Assembly: GCA_001579985.1 (NCBI GenBank)
Contig: LRSR01013816.1
Coordinates: 1-21,684, forward strand
Reading direction: 5' to 3'
Origin: Hypsibius dujardini
Taxonomy: Eukaryota > Tardigrada > Eutardigrada > Parachela > Hypsibiidae
DNA length: 21,684 bases
The position numbers and the translations under genes are program-made. How positions within the stretch are numbered: position 1 is the first letter of the stretch; each line of letters begins with the position of its first letter. Below are positions 1 to 10,218 of the stretch, in pieces. The notes under the pieces were generated by a model that saw only the letters and a program-made list of their open reading frames with translations, did not search any database and was not told the DNA's origin.

Positions 1-206
1 TACCCTCAAAATTGAAAACAATTATTTCTTAAATTTCAAGCAGCATATCAAGCTTTGAAAAAGTTGAGTTTTTAAAAATCCGTCAGTTATCGGAATGAAA
101 ACGCGAAGGTAACTGATTGCGACATTTGTCCATCAATGAACGTTAACGGGTTAAAGGATAATGCTTCATTTTAATGTGCACAAAATTGAGAGGATTTGTC
201 TCTCAC

Positions 207-2616
207 TTGAAAGTGCCCGGTTTGCCAGTCGAACGACGCGATCTGTACACCGACTTGAGCAAATCCACGGCTATTCATCATCCATGGACCGACTTGGAGG
301 TCTAAAGTACGATTCCGAATAAAGTCTGCTAAAAGATGACCGTAATCGCCAGTCAGTTTGCCATGTTGTCCGGCGAGTACTTCAACGGCTGCCTGAATTC
401 AAAATTAAGTCTGCTGATCATAGGATGATATCGATATATACATGATCCCTAGGATGAATGGACTCGTTGCTTACCACGCCTGCCATTTCAACAGCCGCAT
501 GAGAAGCGGTCACAATTGGTATCGGCTGTTTATGAATAAGACCAAAGTTCCGCTAGGCTACTTTAAACTCTTATTGACAAAAATGGTTTATGAATCTTGT
601 TTTGTACCAGTTCATTCGGAGGGTTTGTGTTGTTGTAGTCCCTTCGCGAAATGTCCAGCCATTCTTGGATAAGACTGTTGATTGTGGGTGATGCGTAGCG
701 TGCCTCATCGACCAGCGTCAGCAGCAGCACCGACCGATAAGCCCGTTTAATTTTCTTTATTAAAGAACACATTTAGAACTACAGAAACTTATTGAATATT
801 GTATATACACAAACTGTGATTTTTAGACTACATTAAATATGATCTTGGAAACTGGAAAGCTTTGCTAGAGTTATCAATCTTTTTTAAACGCTACCCAGAG
901 CCACAGCTCCGCCCCCGAATTCCAAAAAATATTTGGTTAATGCCAATCAAATTGAATTTAAATTGATTTGAAATTTAATCTGAAATGGAACATTTTAAAA
1001 ATAATTGCTTTTCAATTGTTTCTAAAAACCACCATTTTAAAGTGAAAATCCAGAAAAATGGAATCTTCCTGTTTTTCCTACTTTAAAATATCATAAAAAA
1101 TTGTCTGACTTTCGCGACGAAATAAATATTTTTTTTTATAGCTGAAGTAGGAAGTAGGTTCAAGTAAAAAGATAGTTTAAAAATATTTTGAAGTGATTCT
1201 GAATTCTACACTTCAATAATGCCTGAAGTCAGTCACGACTCTGCCGGAATTTATTTAGGCAATATACTTTACCTCGTCATCATTTGCATTGACCCGCCAG
1301 GTGAAGTTTTCAAATCCTCCCGAGGCCCACGGAATAACAGCTAGGTAAACCTTAAAAAACAATATTAGTGCTTAAGATAAATTGAATCTCATTCCAACTG
1401 ACAGGATTTTTTCTGGAGAACGCCCCGCTTGAATAAAAGCTGCATTGGCCATTATGCTTTATTTTAAATACTGAGCTGTTGTGTTTCGTAAAACCGACAA
1501 GCCTCAAATTCTAAAAATTCCGTCATTTAATCTAAAACTTCCGGACTGATTTCAGGCTTGAATTCTGGAACCTACGTGGTCACCATTGGTCATGTTTAGT
1601 TCGGATGCCGTAGTCTGAAACCAACCATTAAGACAATTAATAAATAATTGTCATATGGACCAGCATCTGTTTCTGATTATTTGCCACACTGACAAATTCG
1701 ATAATTCAACACACACAACCAGTTGTATAATGTACCAGTAAGTTGCGTAGACCTGCGTTCTGTCCGAAGTACAAGAATACTGCAACTCAATACTGCAATT
1801 CAGGTGAGAAACATACTTTTTTCCTATGAACACGCGCACGTTAGATGTACGGGTATGAGGGAAGGGCTCTGGAATGGGCCACTTGACTTTCCATATTCTG
1901 GAATGGGCCACCGGGTGGCTCTGTCGCAAATTAATCGAAAACAGATGGATCACCGCATAGTCAGCGACCTCTATAGTGAGATTTTTCCAACCCTCCCATT
2001 ATTTCGTTTTTAAACATGTTCTCGCAATTTTTCTTCATATTTGATACGCGTTCCACCGGGATATCAAATATTCTCTGTTGTTTAGGACCCTGGTGATAGC
2101 CAAAACCTGTCTGGAAGTTCTGATTTCAGGGTGACCTACTCCGGGCTACGGGAAAGTCAAGTGGCCCACTCCAGGATCCCTCCCTCATACTTCGACTTTT
2201 ACGATGGAAGTCCCGCAGCATTCTGCGAACGATTGCAGCGTCTGTGGCAGATGAAATTGTGGCTGGAACGGTGAACTGGATGCCACATCCGGCCAATTCG
2301 GCGGTGACCCGAGAAAAGGCGTATTGATGGTATAATCTGTCAAGACTGTCCACGTTTAGGCCGACAAACACTGTAGTCCAATTTAGGACATTGAGAAGGC
2401 TGCAGTACACCGTGTTTGGTAGGGGGAACGGTGTCGTGGTTAGCCAGGTGGGACTGCGTTTCCGATTGCGTATTACGCTGTCTGCATCGGAACTGCAAAA
2501 AAAACAACATATCTTCGTATGTATACCCAAATGAACCGAGAACCGGATAAACTGCAATTTATTTTACCTGACGAAGTATTCTTCCTTGCTTGGTTGTATG
2601 TGTCTGATCTAACTTT

Positions 2617-2648
<32 letters not shown>

Positions 2649-3255
2649 TTGTTTGTTTGTCTTTCAGTTTGAAAGAATTATTATTAAATAATAATTCTGA
2701 AATATTCAGTCTTATACGGATTGTCATGCAGTAGAATTACCTGGTAATTAGCAGCATGTTGCGAGCTCCAGCGAAGTCATTCATAACGACACCCTCAGTA
2801 CATCCTTACAATACATACACTTTTATGTATATATTAAAACCGTAAGCGTCTATGACTGGATAAGCGTCCCAAGTTACGTGCTTACCAGGTGTAAGTAAGA
2901 TGCTTATTTGAGATTGGTTCCGTCGGGTGTAGTACCATTCAGAAAGTACGAAATAAATATTGTCCCGCGCCATAAGACACGTTGAAATTAATGAATCAGT
3001 TACAAACATGTATGTCCACTGGTGTTGCGGGTACAGATTTCGCAAGCGCTTCACGCCGGTCGTAATAGCCGGCGCATGGTTGGTCAAACTGTTCGCTGAA
3101 TGGCTTCCAAAAAATCCTGTGGTAATGAATTGAACATGCATGTGGGACTGGTGCTCATCCTGCCTAGGGCTTTCATACTCCATGCTATTCATCCTGGCAA
3201 TAGTTACTGTTATGGAAAGCCATAAAAATGTATGGAAAACTAACTCGAGAGACAT
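207..3255 (-). CDS. Receptor with ANF-type ligand-binding domain (receptor guanylate cyclase / natriuretic peptide receptor-like), 5' part only
   Basis: Nine exons, in transcript order: 3255-2886, 2804-2741, 2492-2191, 1779-1736, 1614-1576, 1350-1273, 754-608, 525-475 and 392-207. They have GT-AG borders and compatible phases and give 427 residues. Residues 1 to about 20 (MSLELVFHTFLWLSITVTIA) look like a signal peptide. The rest reads as a type I periplasmic-binding-like extracellular domain: a Gly-Cys at the exon 1/2 join, SPTWLTTTPFP, LLNVLNWTTVFVG, then ASELNMTNGDHVYL (family consensus A-E-L-x-M-T-N-G-D-Y-V-F), KRAYRSVLLLTL and RNRTL. In this family peptide binding to the ectodomain controls a cytoplasmic guanylate cyclase; NPR-C-like members lack the cyclase. 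The transmembrane and intracellular parts lie beyond the left edge, so the cyclase is inferred. The 51-nt exon at 525-475 was placed because it supplies the helix before exon 9 that the family alignment requires. The start is the first ATG before the hydrophobic leader. Family is fairly sure, subtype unknown. Confidence 0.78.
755..1272. other. Receptor intron 6, no gene seen
   Basis: AT-rich intron between exons 6 and 7 of the ANF-type receptor gene. No coding segment with family similarity and no clear repeat family was found in either strand. Confidence 0.6.
1854..2189. repeat. Inverted repeat inside receptor intron 3
   Basis: The arm at 1854-1892 and the reverse complement of 2151-2189 match at 34 of 39 positions by eye, including an uninterrupted TGGGCCACTTGACTTTCC. 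The loop is about 258 nt. In the transcript the first arm starts immediately after the first base of the intron, so it includes most of the 5' splice site. A further direct fragment, TCTGGAATGGGCCAC, sits near 1902-1916. Confidence 0.85.
2617..2660. repeat. (CTGT)n/(TTTG)n microsatellite
   Basis: About six CTGT units pass into TTTG units. The array lies in the second intron of the ANF-type receptor gene, where the transcript carries the complement (ACAG/CAAA). Confidence 0.95.
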
Positions 3256-4510
3256 CTTAAAGTACAGAATAGAAAGGCTCACTTCTCTATTCTCAAAATC
3301 AAAATGTTCTTGCAGGTGATTTTACCTGCCTGACGCTTTACAGGGTGCAGGTTTGGTAATTAGCTGTGCGTAACAACATTTTTTTCCGGTGGCTGCTACT
3401 CAATATCAGCCAATTACTTCTAAACTCGTACCTCGTACGTCAATCCACCTTGTTAGCGCAACGACGGCATTCTAAAGACAATTCCTTGAACGTTCTTATT
3501 GCAGTTTATTCATCTTCAGAAAATCCCAAGAGAATTTTTCATGCACGCTTGAGATCACTTTGCTTATTTCCGGGTCCCAAATCGTTTCGATTGAGAGGCC
3601 CTGAAAATTGTAGGCGTGCCCTATAGTTTTGTAGTCCCGAACCCAACAACAAGGAACATCCGGTCTACGCCAAGCGCTATTTTTCTGGCTTCATGCAAGC
3701 CGCACGCCATTTTAAGTGGCGGGGGGGGGGCATATTACGCCCTTTGGTTTTGAACGTTCAATTTCAAACCGATTAAATCTCCAAATAAGCGAAAAAGGGA
3801 GGAACGCGCCGGCTCTTTTTTCCCCTTGGAGCGATTCTATTACTTAAGGGCCCCATCGTTAGAGGAGCAAGGTTGAGCACCAATAAGTCCAGCTGCTGCT
3901 AGTATTGAATCATGGTTCCGATCCCTGACATGGGAAACATATTAAGCGAATGCCGATCGTGTCTAAGCAAAATTAGAGACGGGATTATGCTTAAACAATG
4001 TAAGTTCTTACATATTTTGAGCTGCACTATGCGAGCGAGTACTGTACGAGGGTAAACCAAGGCCAACTCATTAAACGTTCAATCAGTTAAAAACTAAAGT
4101 TTTAATTACAAATTAGTTGCTAAAAATTGTTGTTTTAGTTGTTTTATAGTAACAACTAGTATAGTAGTATAGGAATGTTAGGTTAGGCTAATGTTATGTT
4201 TCTTAAATTTTTCCTTGTTAAATTTATAGTAACTACAATATACCTGTAGTGACCGTAACCACAGCATAATACCTAAAACTTTTAGCTTATTTTGTATAGT
4301 CAACTAAAAAAAATTAAAACCAAATTATTAGTTAAAGTTTAACGTTTTTAGACATTTTATTATATTTTGCCATCATTATCTGCTAGAAATAGGATTGACT
4401 CCAATAGTATGCTAGTATACGGTAAGTCGGCATACGATTGTTATCATTCGATATTATTATACATCATGATTATTGATATTGCTGTGGAATAAATTGCTAA
4501 AAAAGAAAAT
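3256..4510. other. Intergenic region between receptor and GPCR
   Basis: No supported gene. It should contain the promoter of the leftward receptor gene, but no TATA box or other element could be assigned. A run of ten G lies at 3721-3730. From about 4085 to 4345 it holds AT-rich sequence dense in TTAGTT/AACTAA words, like the element duplicated at 6553-7964. The 86-codon plus-strand open frame at 3366-3626 has no recognisable domain. Confidence 0.6.
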
Positions 4511-4515
4511 TTATT
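4510..4515 (-). promoter_or_regulatory. AATAAA hexamer overlapping the GPCR stop codon
   Basis: On the minus strand AATAAA includes the TAA stop (4513-4511). It could be the poly(A) signal, which would make a very short 3' UTR. AT-rich DNA produces this word by chance, so confidence is low. Confidence 0.35.
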
Positions 4516-6482
4516 TAGTTCTCTCTCGATAAAACCGGCACGCCCATTCGTTCCATCGTGAGCGAGAGACTTCGGATGCTTGGCAGCACTGACGGGTAGA
4601 TGATCCACTTAGCGTTGCTCCCACTATTCGGACAAGGTTCACCGCTCCGGCCCGAAAACCGCGACTCAAGGCAAATATTAGCAGCGGATTGATCAGAGAA
4701 TTGAGGTAGCCGGCTATCTCCGTGAGATTCTCATTGAGGTCAGTGGACCAGGCCGTCATGATACTGGTGACAAAGTAGCCCTCGCGAACGCCTTCCTTCT
4801 GCGGTTGACCCACTACGATTCGCACCCGGTTGACTAGGTAGTGCGAAATGCAGGCGAAGAAAACCAGGAGGATTGTGAGGAACAACCGGAAGCTTCGAAA
4901 ATCTTTGCTGCTTAGGAATCGCGTCACATTCAGCCACACGGGTTGGAGGGTTCTTTGAAAAAGGCCCGTGGTTAAGCTGTTTGTAGATTCACGCACTCCA
5001 ACAACCTAAAAAAATATTCAAAATACTGTAAGACAAGCAGGAAACGACAAAAAATTGAACAAAATTTGAATTAGGCAGGAACAAATTTTTTCCGGGTAAA
5101 ATTATACTTTTGAGATATTATGAGCAAACACTTTTGTTTCGAGAAATTAACTGCCAAAAAATTATTGTGGATGAAAACAAAACTGTTTCGGAAGAATTTG
5201 TTGAATAATTAAACTGAGAAACACTGTTGATGTTGCCCTTTCGTTCTCCGTTACTGTAAACAGTTTGAATGCGGAAAGGCATAATTACTCTGTATTTGTT
5301 TTTGGGTATTTAAGTGAAAAGTGGATTATCGACTAATTCTTTTTTTTACCATTAATTTTTGTGATTAATGTTACAAAATATTGCCTATTAACTGGTATTT
5401 TTCCATCGAATCAAAATTTCCAAAAATCTTTTGAAAAATTGTACTTCAATAAATTATTCTTAATATCCGTTCGTTCTCCTCTACTGCAATGAATATGTTG
5501 CCCAGAATAATTATTTCTGCCTTTCTGAAAAGTCGGTTGAGAGTGTCTACCGAATACGTATTTTTTACAACAAATTTGTTTAATAGATTCAAAAAGGCTT
5601 GTGCCGAGTAATTGACATTTTACAACCGAATCCAAGTTTCGATCTTCCACATTTATTTCCGAATAATAATTCCATTCGGTCTAAACAATTTTCAGTTAAA
5701 TTAGACTTTAAAAATTTCGAATAAAACTACAAAAATACGATTTACACTAACTCAAACCATTTTCTGAGGAGCAAAGCGTCGATCCATACCTGAATACGTA
5801 GACGTTCGGTTTCTCGCAGTCGGAAATGGAGAGCAATCATAATGTAGAGGTAACAGATTAACGCCACGCCCAGCGGTACAAAGTACTGCGCAGTTAACGC
5901 CACCAAAGAGTACATTCGATGGACGCAAAACCGGCACTGACATCCCGGCAAAATTAGGGCGTGACATGTGTCGTTCAAGGTAGTTGTCTGAATCGCATCG
6001 TACGGGTATGTTTGAAAGACGATCGGCAGGAAGCGTCGTCCGTATGTCGGCAGAATGGGCAGGGTCCAGCAGAGCAGGAGAGCAGGCAGGAGGAAGAGCC
6101 GACAGGCTTGTTTGTGGAACTGCACGTGGAAAATCCGGAGGAGTCTTTCCAGCGCGATGGCGGCCCAATGGGCGACGCTGACGCTGTTGAGGTGCGCTCC
6201 GACAGATGTCAGCACGAGGCAGTACTCGTGCGGGACCGGACGGCAGGGTATGGTGGGGTCCCAACGAGCCGGGAAGACAGGCAGCACGTAAACGCCGACT
6301 AACAAATCCGCGACACTATTGGAAAGGAGGAGAAAGTTCGGGCTGGTTTGGAGCTTTTTCGACGTCGCGACGGTGAGGAAGAGAAGGAGGTTTGCGAGGA
6401 TGGTCAGTGTACCCTGGAGGTAGAGGACCACAGGAGGGATTTCAGAGCCATTAGACATCTTTCTGGGGGACTTGTCTAACAT
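4511..6482 (-). CDS. Rhodopsin-class (class A) G-protein-coupled receptor, orphan
   Basis: Two exons, 6482-5790 and 5005-4511, joined by a phase 0 GT-AG intron of 784 nt, give 395 residues. Exon 1 carries TM1 (TLTILANLLLFLTVA), TM2 (LLLSNSVADLLVGVYVLP, with the class A LSxxxAD motif), TM3 starting at the conserved Cys (YCLVLTS) and ending in ALERLLRI, TM4, a Cys-rich second extracellular loop (CHALILPGCQCRFC) and TM5. Exon 2 carries the third intracellular loop, TM6 (RLFLTILLVFFACISHYLV) and TM7 (GYLNSLINPLLIFAL). It is a plasma-membrane receptor; the ligand cannot be named. Three class A landmarks are altered: ERL for DRY, no proline in the TM6 CWxP position, and NPLLIF for NPxxY. The first ATG (MLDK) is used; a second lies eight codons downstream (MSNG). 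Confidence 0.85.
5006..5789. other. GPCR intron with a degenerate internal duplication
   Basis: The only intron of the GPCR gene. Two related stretches near 5240-5290 and 5465-5520 share a TTCGTTCTCC...TACTG word followed by a downstream ATAATTA word. No coding potential is recognised. Confidence 0.45.
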
Positions 6483-6552
6483 ATAAATGAGGATGTCCCT
6501 ACAGAAGAGAGTGTCATTTTAAGTAAAATTCTTTGTTGTGCACTCTATATTT

Positions 6553-7067
6553 GTAGTGATCTCATTGTTGCCCCAAATACGGGTGGGCATATCTTACAAG
6601 AGATAAGGTAAGCGATCACTGGCTTGTTCTACTTTTTTTTGCTTATCACGTTTTTTTCTCAATTGTACCGGCTAATGTTATTGCTGATGGAGCGTCGGTA
6701 CATTTGGACGCTCTGTTAAAAAGTTTTGAGAGCGTGCACATCATTTTTTGGGGTCCCTTTTATGGACGGAAAAACTTATCTTTTATTAACTAAATACAGG
6801 GCTTGAGTTTTTTTAATTAATTAACAAAAATAAACGTAAAATCTTACGACTTTCACGTATAAATATGTCAGTGGGAAAGACCAAAAAATACTCGACCAAT
6901 TTTCACTAAAGCAAATTATAAATGCTTCTTCATTAAAGGAAGCAAAACTAAAATCTTCAACTAATGTCTAATGTAGTTGACTACAAAACTAATCAGTTGA
7001 GTATAATTTTATTTTTAACCATCCATAGGCTTCCTCGGTAGATATGGCGACATGATGAATGGACCCA
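6553..7067. repeat. AT-rich duplicated element, copy A
   Basis: Begins with a segment containing CTCATTGTTGCCCCAAATA and GGGCATATCTT. It then runs through a T-run-GCTTATCA-like block, CAGTACATTTGGAC-like words and TTAGT/ACTAA-rich DNA, and ends with GGTAGATATGGCGACATGATGAATG. The same order is found in copy B about 608 nt downstream. No open frame resembling a transposase is seen. Confidence 0.7.
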
Positions 7068-7160
7068 TGTTGTTCAAAAGGAGTAGGAAAGTTCGGACTG
7101 CATGATCGGGAGCGATTTCGACATTCGACATTAGCATTCGTTGCTGTATATGTTCTGTTT

Positions 7161-7964
7161 GTATTGATCTCATTGTTGCCCCAAATAGAGCGGGGCATAT
7201 CTTGCAGGAGAGATAAGAAAGCTAACAAGAATGCCTAAAATAGTGAAACATTCGCATGCTCTACTTTTTTTGCTTATCAACATTTTTCTCACTTGTAGCG
7301 GTTATTAGTATCGTTGATGAACCGATAATACGTAAGCAGTACATTTGGACTTCCAGTTTGAAAAGTCAATGGAAGTATGTACCATCAACTAATCTTACTT
7401 TTACAAGCTAAACTAACCCTGAACTAAAACTTTTAGTTACTCAGTACCACATTCTTGAGGTTTGAGTTTTTTTAGTTATTTAACAAAACTAATTGAAATT
7501 AGTCTCTAAATATTTAATCGGAAAAATAACTAGTCACTAAATATTTAATCGGAAAAAACTGAAAAAAATTACGATTACTCATTAACATATTTTAGCCAAA
7601 GTTAGACTAAATGTTTAATCACTATAAAAAAAGCAAAATAAACTAACCTAAAAAACGAAACTAGCATTAAACTAAAATCTTTCTGTTACTACCGTAAATT
7701 CTTGGGTGCCTTGTTTGGTTGACTAACAAAACTAAGCAAAATAGTCTAATAAGTACTCACTAAATATTCAAGTGGGAGCAATTTGAAAAAATCTAAAACA
7801 AAACAATTTCGACTAAAAGCAGAATAGAATGTTTAATTGCTAAAAGAAGCTAAATTTTTAATTATTAGTAACCTGGTTTACGGTAGTTGACTAAAAAACT
7901 AATTGCCAATTTTTTTGCCCTCCCTCGGCTCTTTTGGTAGATGGCGACTGATGAATGAATCCAC
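7161..7964. repeat. AT-rich duplicated element, copy B
   Basis: Shares start, internal order and end block (GGTAGATGGCGACTGATGAATG near 7935) with copy A, but is about 290 nt longer, mostly from extra TTAGTT/AACTAA-rich sequence. Similar word-rich DNA at about 4085-4345 and 17940-18220 suggests a dispersed family. Confidence 0.7.
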
Positions 7965-8335
7965 GGTACTCGTGCATACATCGACTGTGCATCAATATTT
8001 TCATGTACTGTAGCATCTCAAGTTTCCGACCACCCAGGCTGTGTCAATTTTGATAGTTGTCCGATGAATGTTTCCAATAAACAAAGTACGGTGTCCACTT
8101 TCAAATCTCACGTCTCGTGTCTGTCTAGTCCAGTACTCTCTGAACTGCGGACAGTTGTTAACCCATAATCACCGAAAAATGTCCATGCGTGAAAACCGTA
8201 ATTGCATTATTGTCCCAAAACACATCTTCGAGCGTTTTGATTTATCGTTGTGTGGATAAAAATAATTAAACACTAAACACTACATTGTTCCAATTGTGTG
8301 TTTTTTATAATATTGAGACGGACAAGACTGTACTA

Positions 8336-10218
8336 TTATAGTACGGGATGTGGGGATGGGGACACTGCTTCTTTGGAAAAACGAAAGTGGTTCTGCTGTT
8401 GCTGTTGTTGGAACAGCCAGCGGGAATGGGCAATCCAGTCCTGCATGCTGGGACAGGGATAAAAGGTCAACGGGCGGGCCATTTCATCCGGCCGGTACAG
8501 CACTTGACTGTCGTGAATGAGAAGACGGACTGGCATCCGTTTGGCCGCGATGCGAGTATGCAGCTGGGGATTGAGGGTAGCCTCGGTGACCTGCATTTGT
8601 TTTCGCTTGGTTTTGTACCGTCGATTCTGCAAAATACCGTCTTATAAGTACTAAACTACGGTACACAGGTAAGTTAAAATATTTGTAATTAAATATTTTG
8701 ATTATTACTTTAGTATCAAAAGAAAGGTAATATTCTAAAGAATGGGTTAACACACAAAAATTGTGCACCGTGAAATGATTTATATTTACTATATGGGAGT
8801 TTAGTTCATTCATATAAATCATTTAGTTCAACGTGTACAGTGTTGCTGTTTTTTGTTTGTTTATCAGACGAGAGTTATATTTTAAAAGATTAATTCAGGT
8901 TTAATTCGTGCAACCTAACACATACCACTGTTTTCATTTGATGTTATTTCTTCCCTCAATTTCACTATATATAGTTTGAAACTGTCAAACAGCTGCACTG
9001 TTGACTTGAAACATAATTTTTTGAAAGATTAACCGGCATTATTTCTGGATGCCCGAGGGATCCAGTTTAGTAGTAGCACAATATATTATTATTCTGCAAA
9101 ATTGTTTCGTATTTACATTAGATGCATTGGGTGTTTAGAATTTCGTGAAAGATCTTCACCAAAGCTCAGCAGTTTTACCTGAAACCATATCTTGATCTGA
9201 GTTTCCGTAAGGGTCAGGGCAGCAGCCAACTCCGCCCTCTCGGGTCCCGAAAGGTACCTCTGATGGTTAAATCGTCGCTCCAACTCAAAGACCTGGGCGT
9301 GAGAGAACGCAGCCCGTGACCTTTTCTTCCTGCTTTTCCCGTTCGGTGCGGTATGCTCTATAAAACAGCACGAAAAATGTACTGTCTTTTTGCGTTAGAC
9401 AGGGACAGTCCTACTGGAGTGGAACGTGTGCACGGCTGTTTAAGCGCCGCGTGGCCGATTAAACGTTCCACAGCTCGTACCTTGTCCCTGTCTAACGCGA
9501 AAATACAGTATTTCAATTCCTAAGGCCATCCTAATTTAAAGCATCCCAAAAATTCTGATTTAGCTGATACCGACAAAGCGCACAAAATCAGGAATTAATA
9601 TAAAGAACACACATTTACATTTTGTTTTGCTACATTTGCTTGTTCGATTTTGGATTTTGGAATTTTGTGTTTGAATGCTATTCTAATTCTGTTCTTTATC
9701 TTTGAGATGTGAATTTTGTTTGATTTTATAAATTCTGAATGTCTGTGTGAATTTTGAACGTATTGTTCGAATTTTGCTTTACCACCTTGCAATTGTGAGT
9801 TTTGTTCGAATTTTGTCGAATTTTGCTTTACCACCTCGCAATTGTAAGTTTTGTTCGAATTTCGAGTTTTTGAATTTGTTTGGAGTCTTGAAGTTTTTTT
9901 TTTCTATTGGAATTTCGTTCCACTACCTTTCCCGTTGTCAGCCGGCCGTGATGTTTTCCCGCCTGCCGCATCATCGGTATGAGTGTCTTCTTCGGGAGTC
10001 CCAGCTAAACTTTCCTCAGCGTCCGTACTATCCGCCATCGATAAATTGCTGTACGAGTCTTCTTGATAGCCATACTTTCCGCTAGGAAAATCCGTGACGG
10101 ATGGAACGCGAGCAGCAAACGCCGGGTGGAAGTGGGATTCCGGTTTGGGCTTCAGGATGTCGTTAATTCGGAAGGGCGTTTTAGTTGGCAAATCCATAGT
10201 CCGGTAGTTTTTGTTCAT
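8336..10218 (-). CDS. bap: NK3-class homeodomain transcription factor (bagpipe / Nkx3.2-like)
   Basis: Three exons, 10218-9927, 9357-9179 and 8626-8336, with compatible phases, give 253 residues. Near the N-terminus TPFRINDIL is a TN/eh1-type repressor motif, which in NK proteins recruits Groucho co-repressors. The homeodomain spans the exon 2/3 join. It begins [20 protein letters not shown], continues [16 protein letters not shown], and ends with the recognition helix [17 protein letters not shown]. This matches the NK3 group (vertebrate Nkx3.2, fly bagpipe) better than NK2 or NK4, whose helices read differently after NRRYK. Exon 3 encodes a tail with a six-Gln run. The family acts in visceral mesoderm and skeletal patterning; its role here is inferred. 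The intron inside the homeodomain falls directly after WFQ. The symbol denotes orthology group only. Confidence 0.93.
8627..9178. other. NK3 intron 2, no gene seen
   Basis: Phase 0 intron splitting the homeodomain codons after WFQ. AT-rich, with no recognisable repeat or coding segment. Confidence 0.7.
9380..9510. mobile_element. MITE with 28-nt terminal inverted repeats, TA-flanked
   Basis: The left end TACTGTCTTTTTGCGTTAGA (from 9380) and the reverse complement of the right end (to 9510) are near identical through GCGTTAGACAGGGACA. Inside, GTGGAACGT near 9419 pairs with ACGTTCCAC near 9463, so most of the 131 nt can fold on itself. Both ends are bounded by TA, as expected of Tc1/mariner-type insertion. 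No transposase is present. It sits in NK3 intron 1, about 23 nt upstream of the exon 2 acceptor in transcript sense. Confidence 0.82.
9767..9864. repeat. Tandem duplication, period 49 nt
   Basis: Two near-identical copies (9767-9815 and 9816-9864) beginning TCGAATTTTGCTTTACCACC lie in NK3 intron 1 close to the exon 1 donor. Related GAATTTTG/TTCGAATTTTG words extend left to about 9640. Confidence 0.85.

Larger units (their letters stand above)
6483..8335. other. Intergenic region between GPCR and NK3 genes
   Basis: Holds the GPCR 5' flank, two diverged copies of an AT-rich element (6553-7067 and 7161-7964) and the 3' flank of the homeobox gene. A CTGTAG acceptor-like site just upstream of the GPCR ATG, followed after about 16 nt by the start codon, could mark a 5' UTR intron. 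Short open frames here have no recognisable domains. Confidence 0.55.

Noticed and set aside
3890-3960. GGTTCCGATCCC word suggestive of a tRNA T-arm
   Set aside because: No matching acceptor stem, D-arm or anticodon arm could be drawn around it.
5752-6302. Several open frames on both strands overlapping GPCR exon 1
   Set aside because: Shadows of a relatively GC-rich coding exon; only the frame with seven-transmembrane features is supported.
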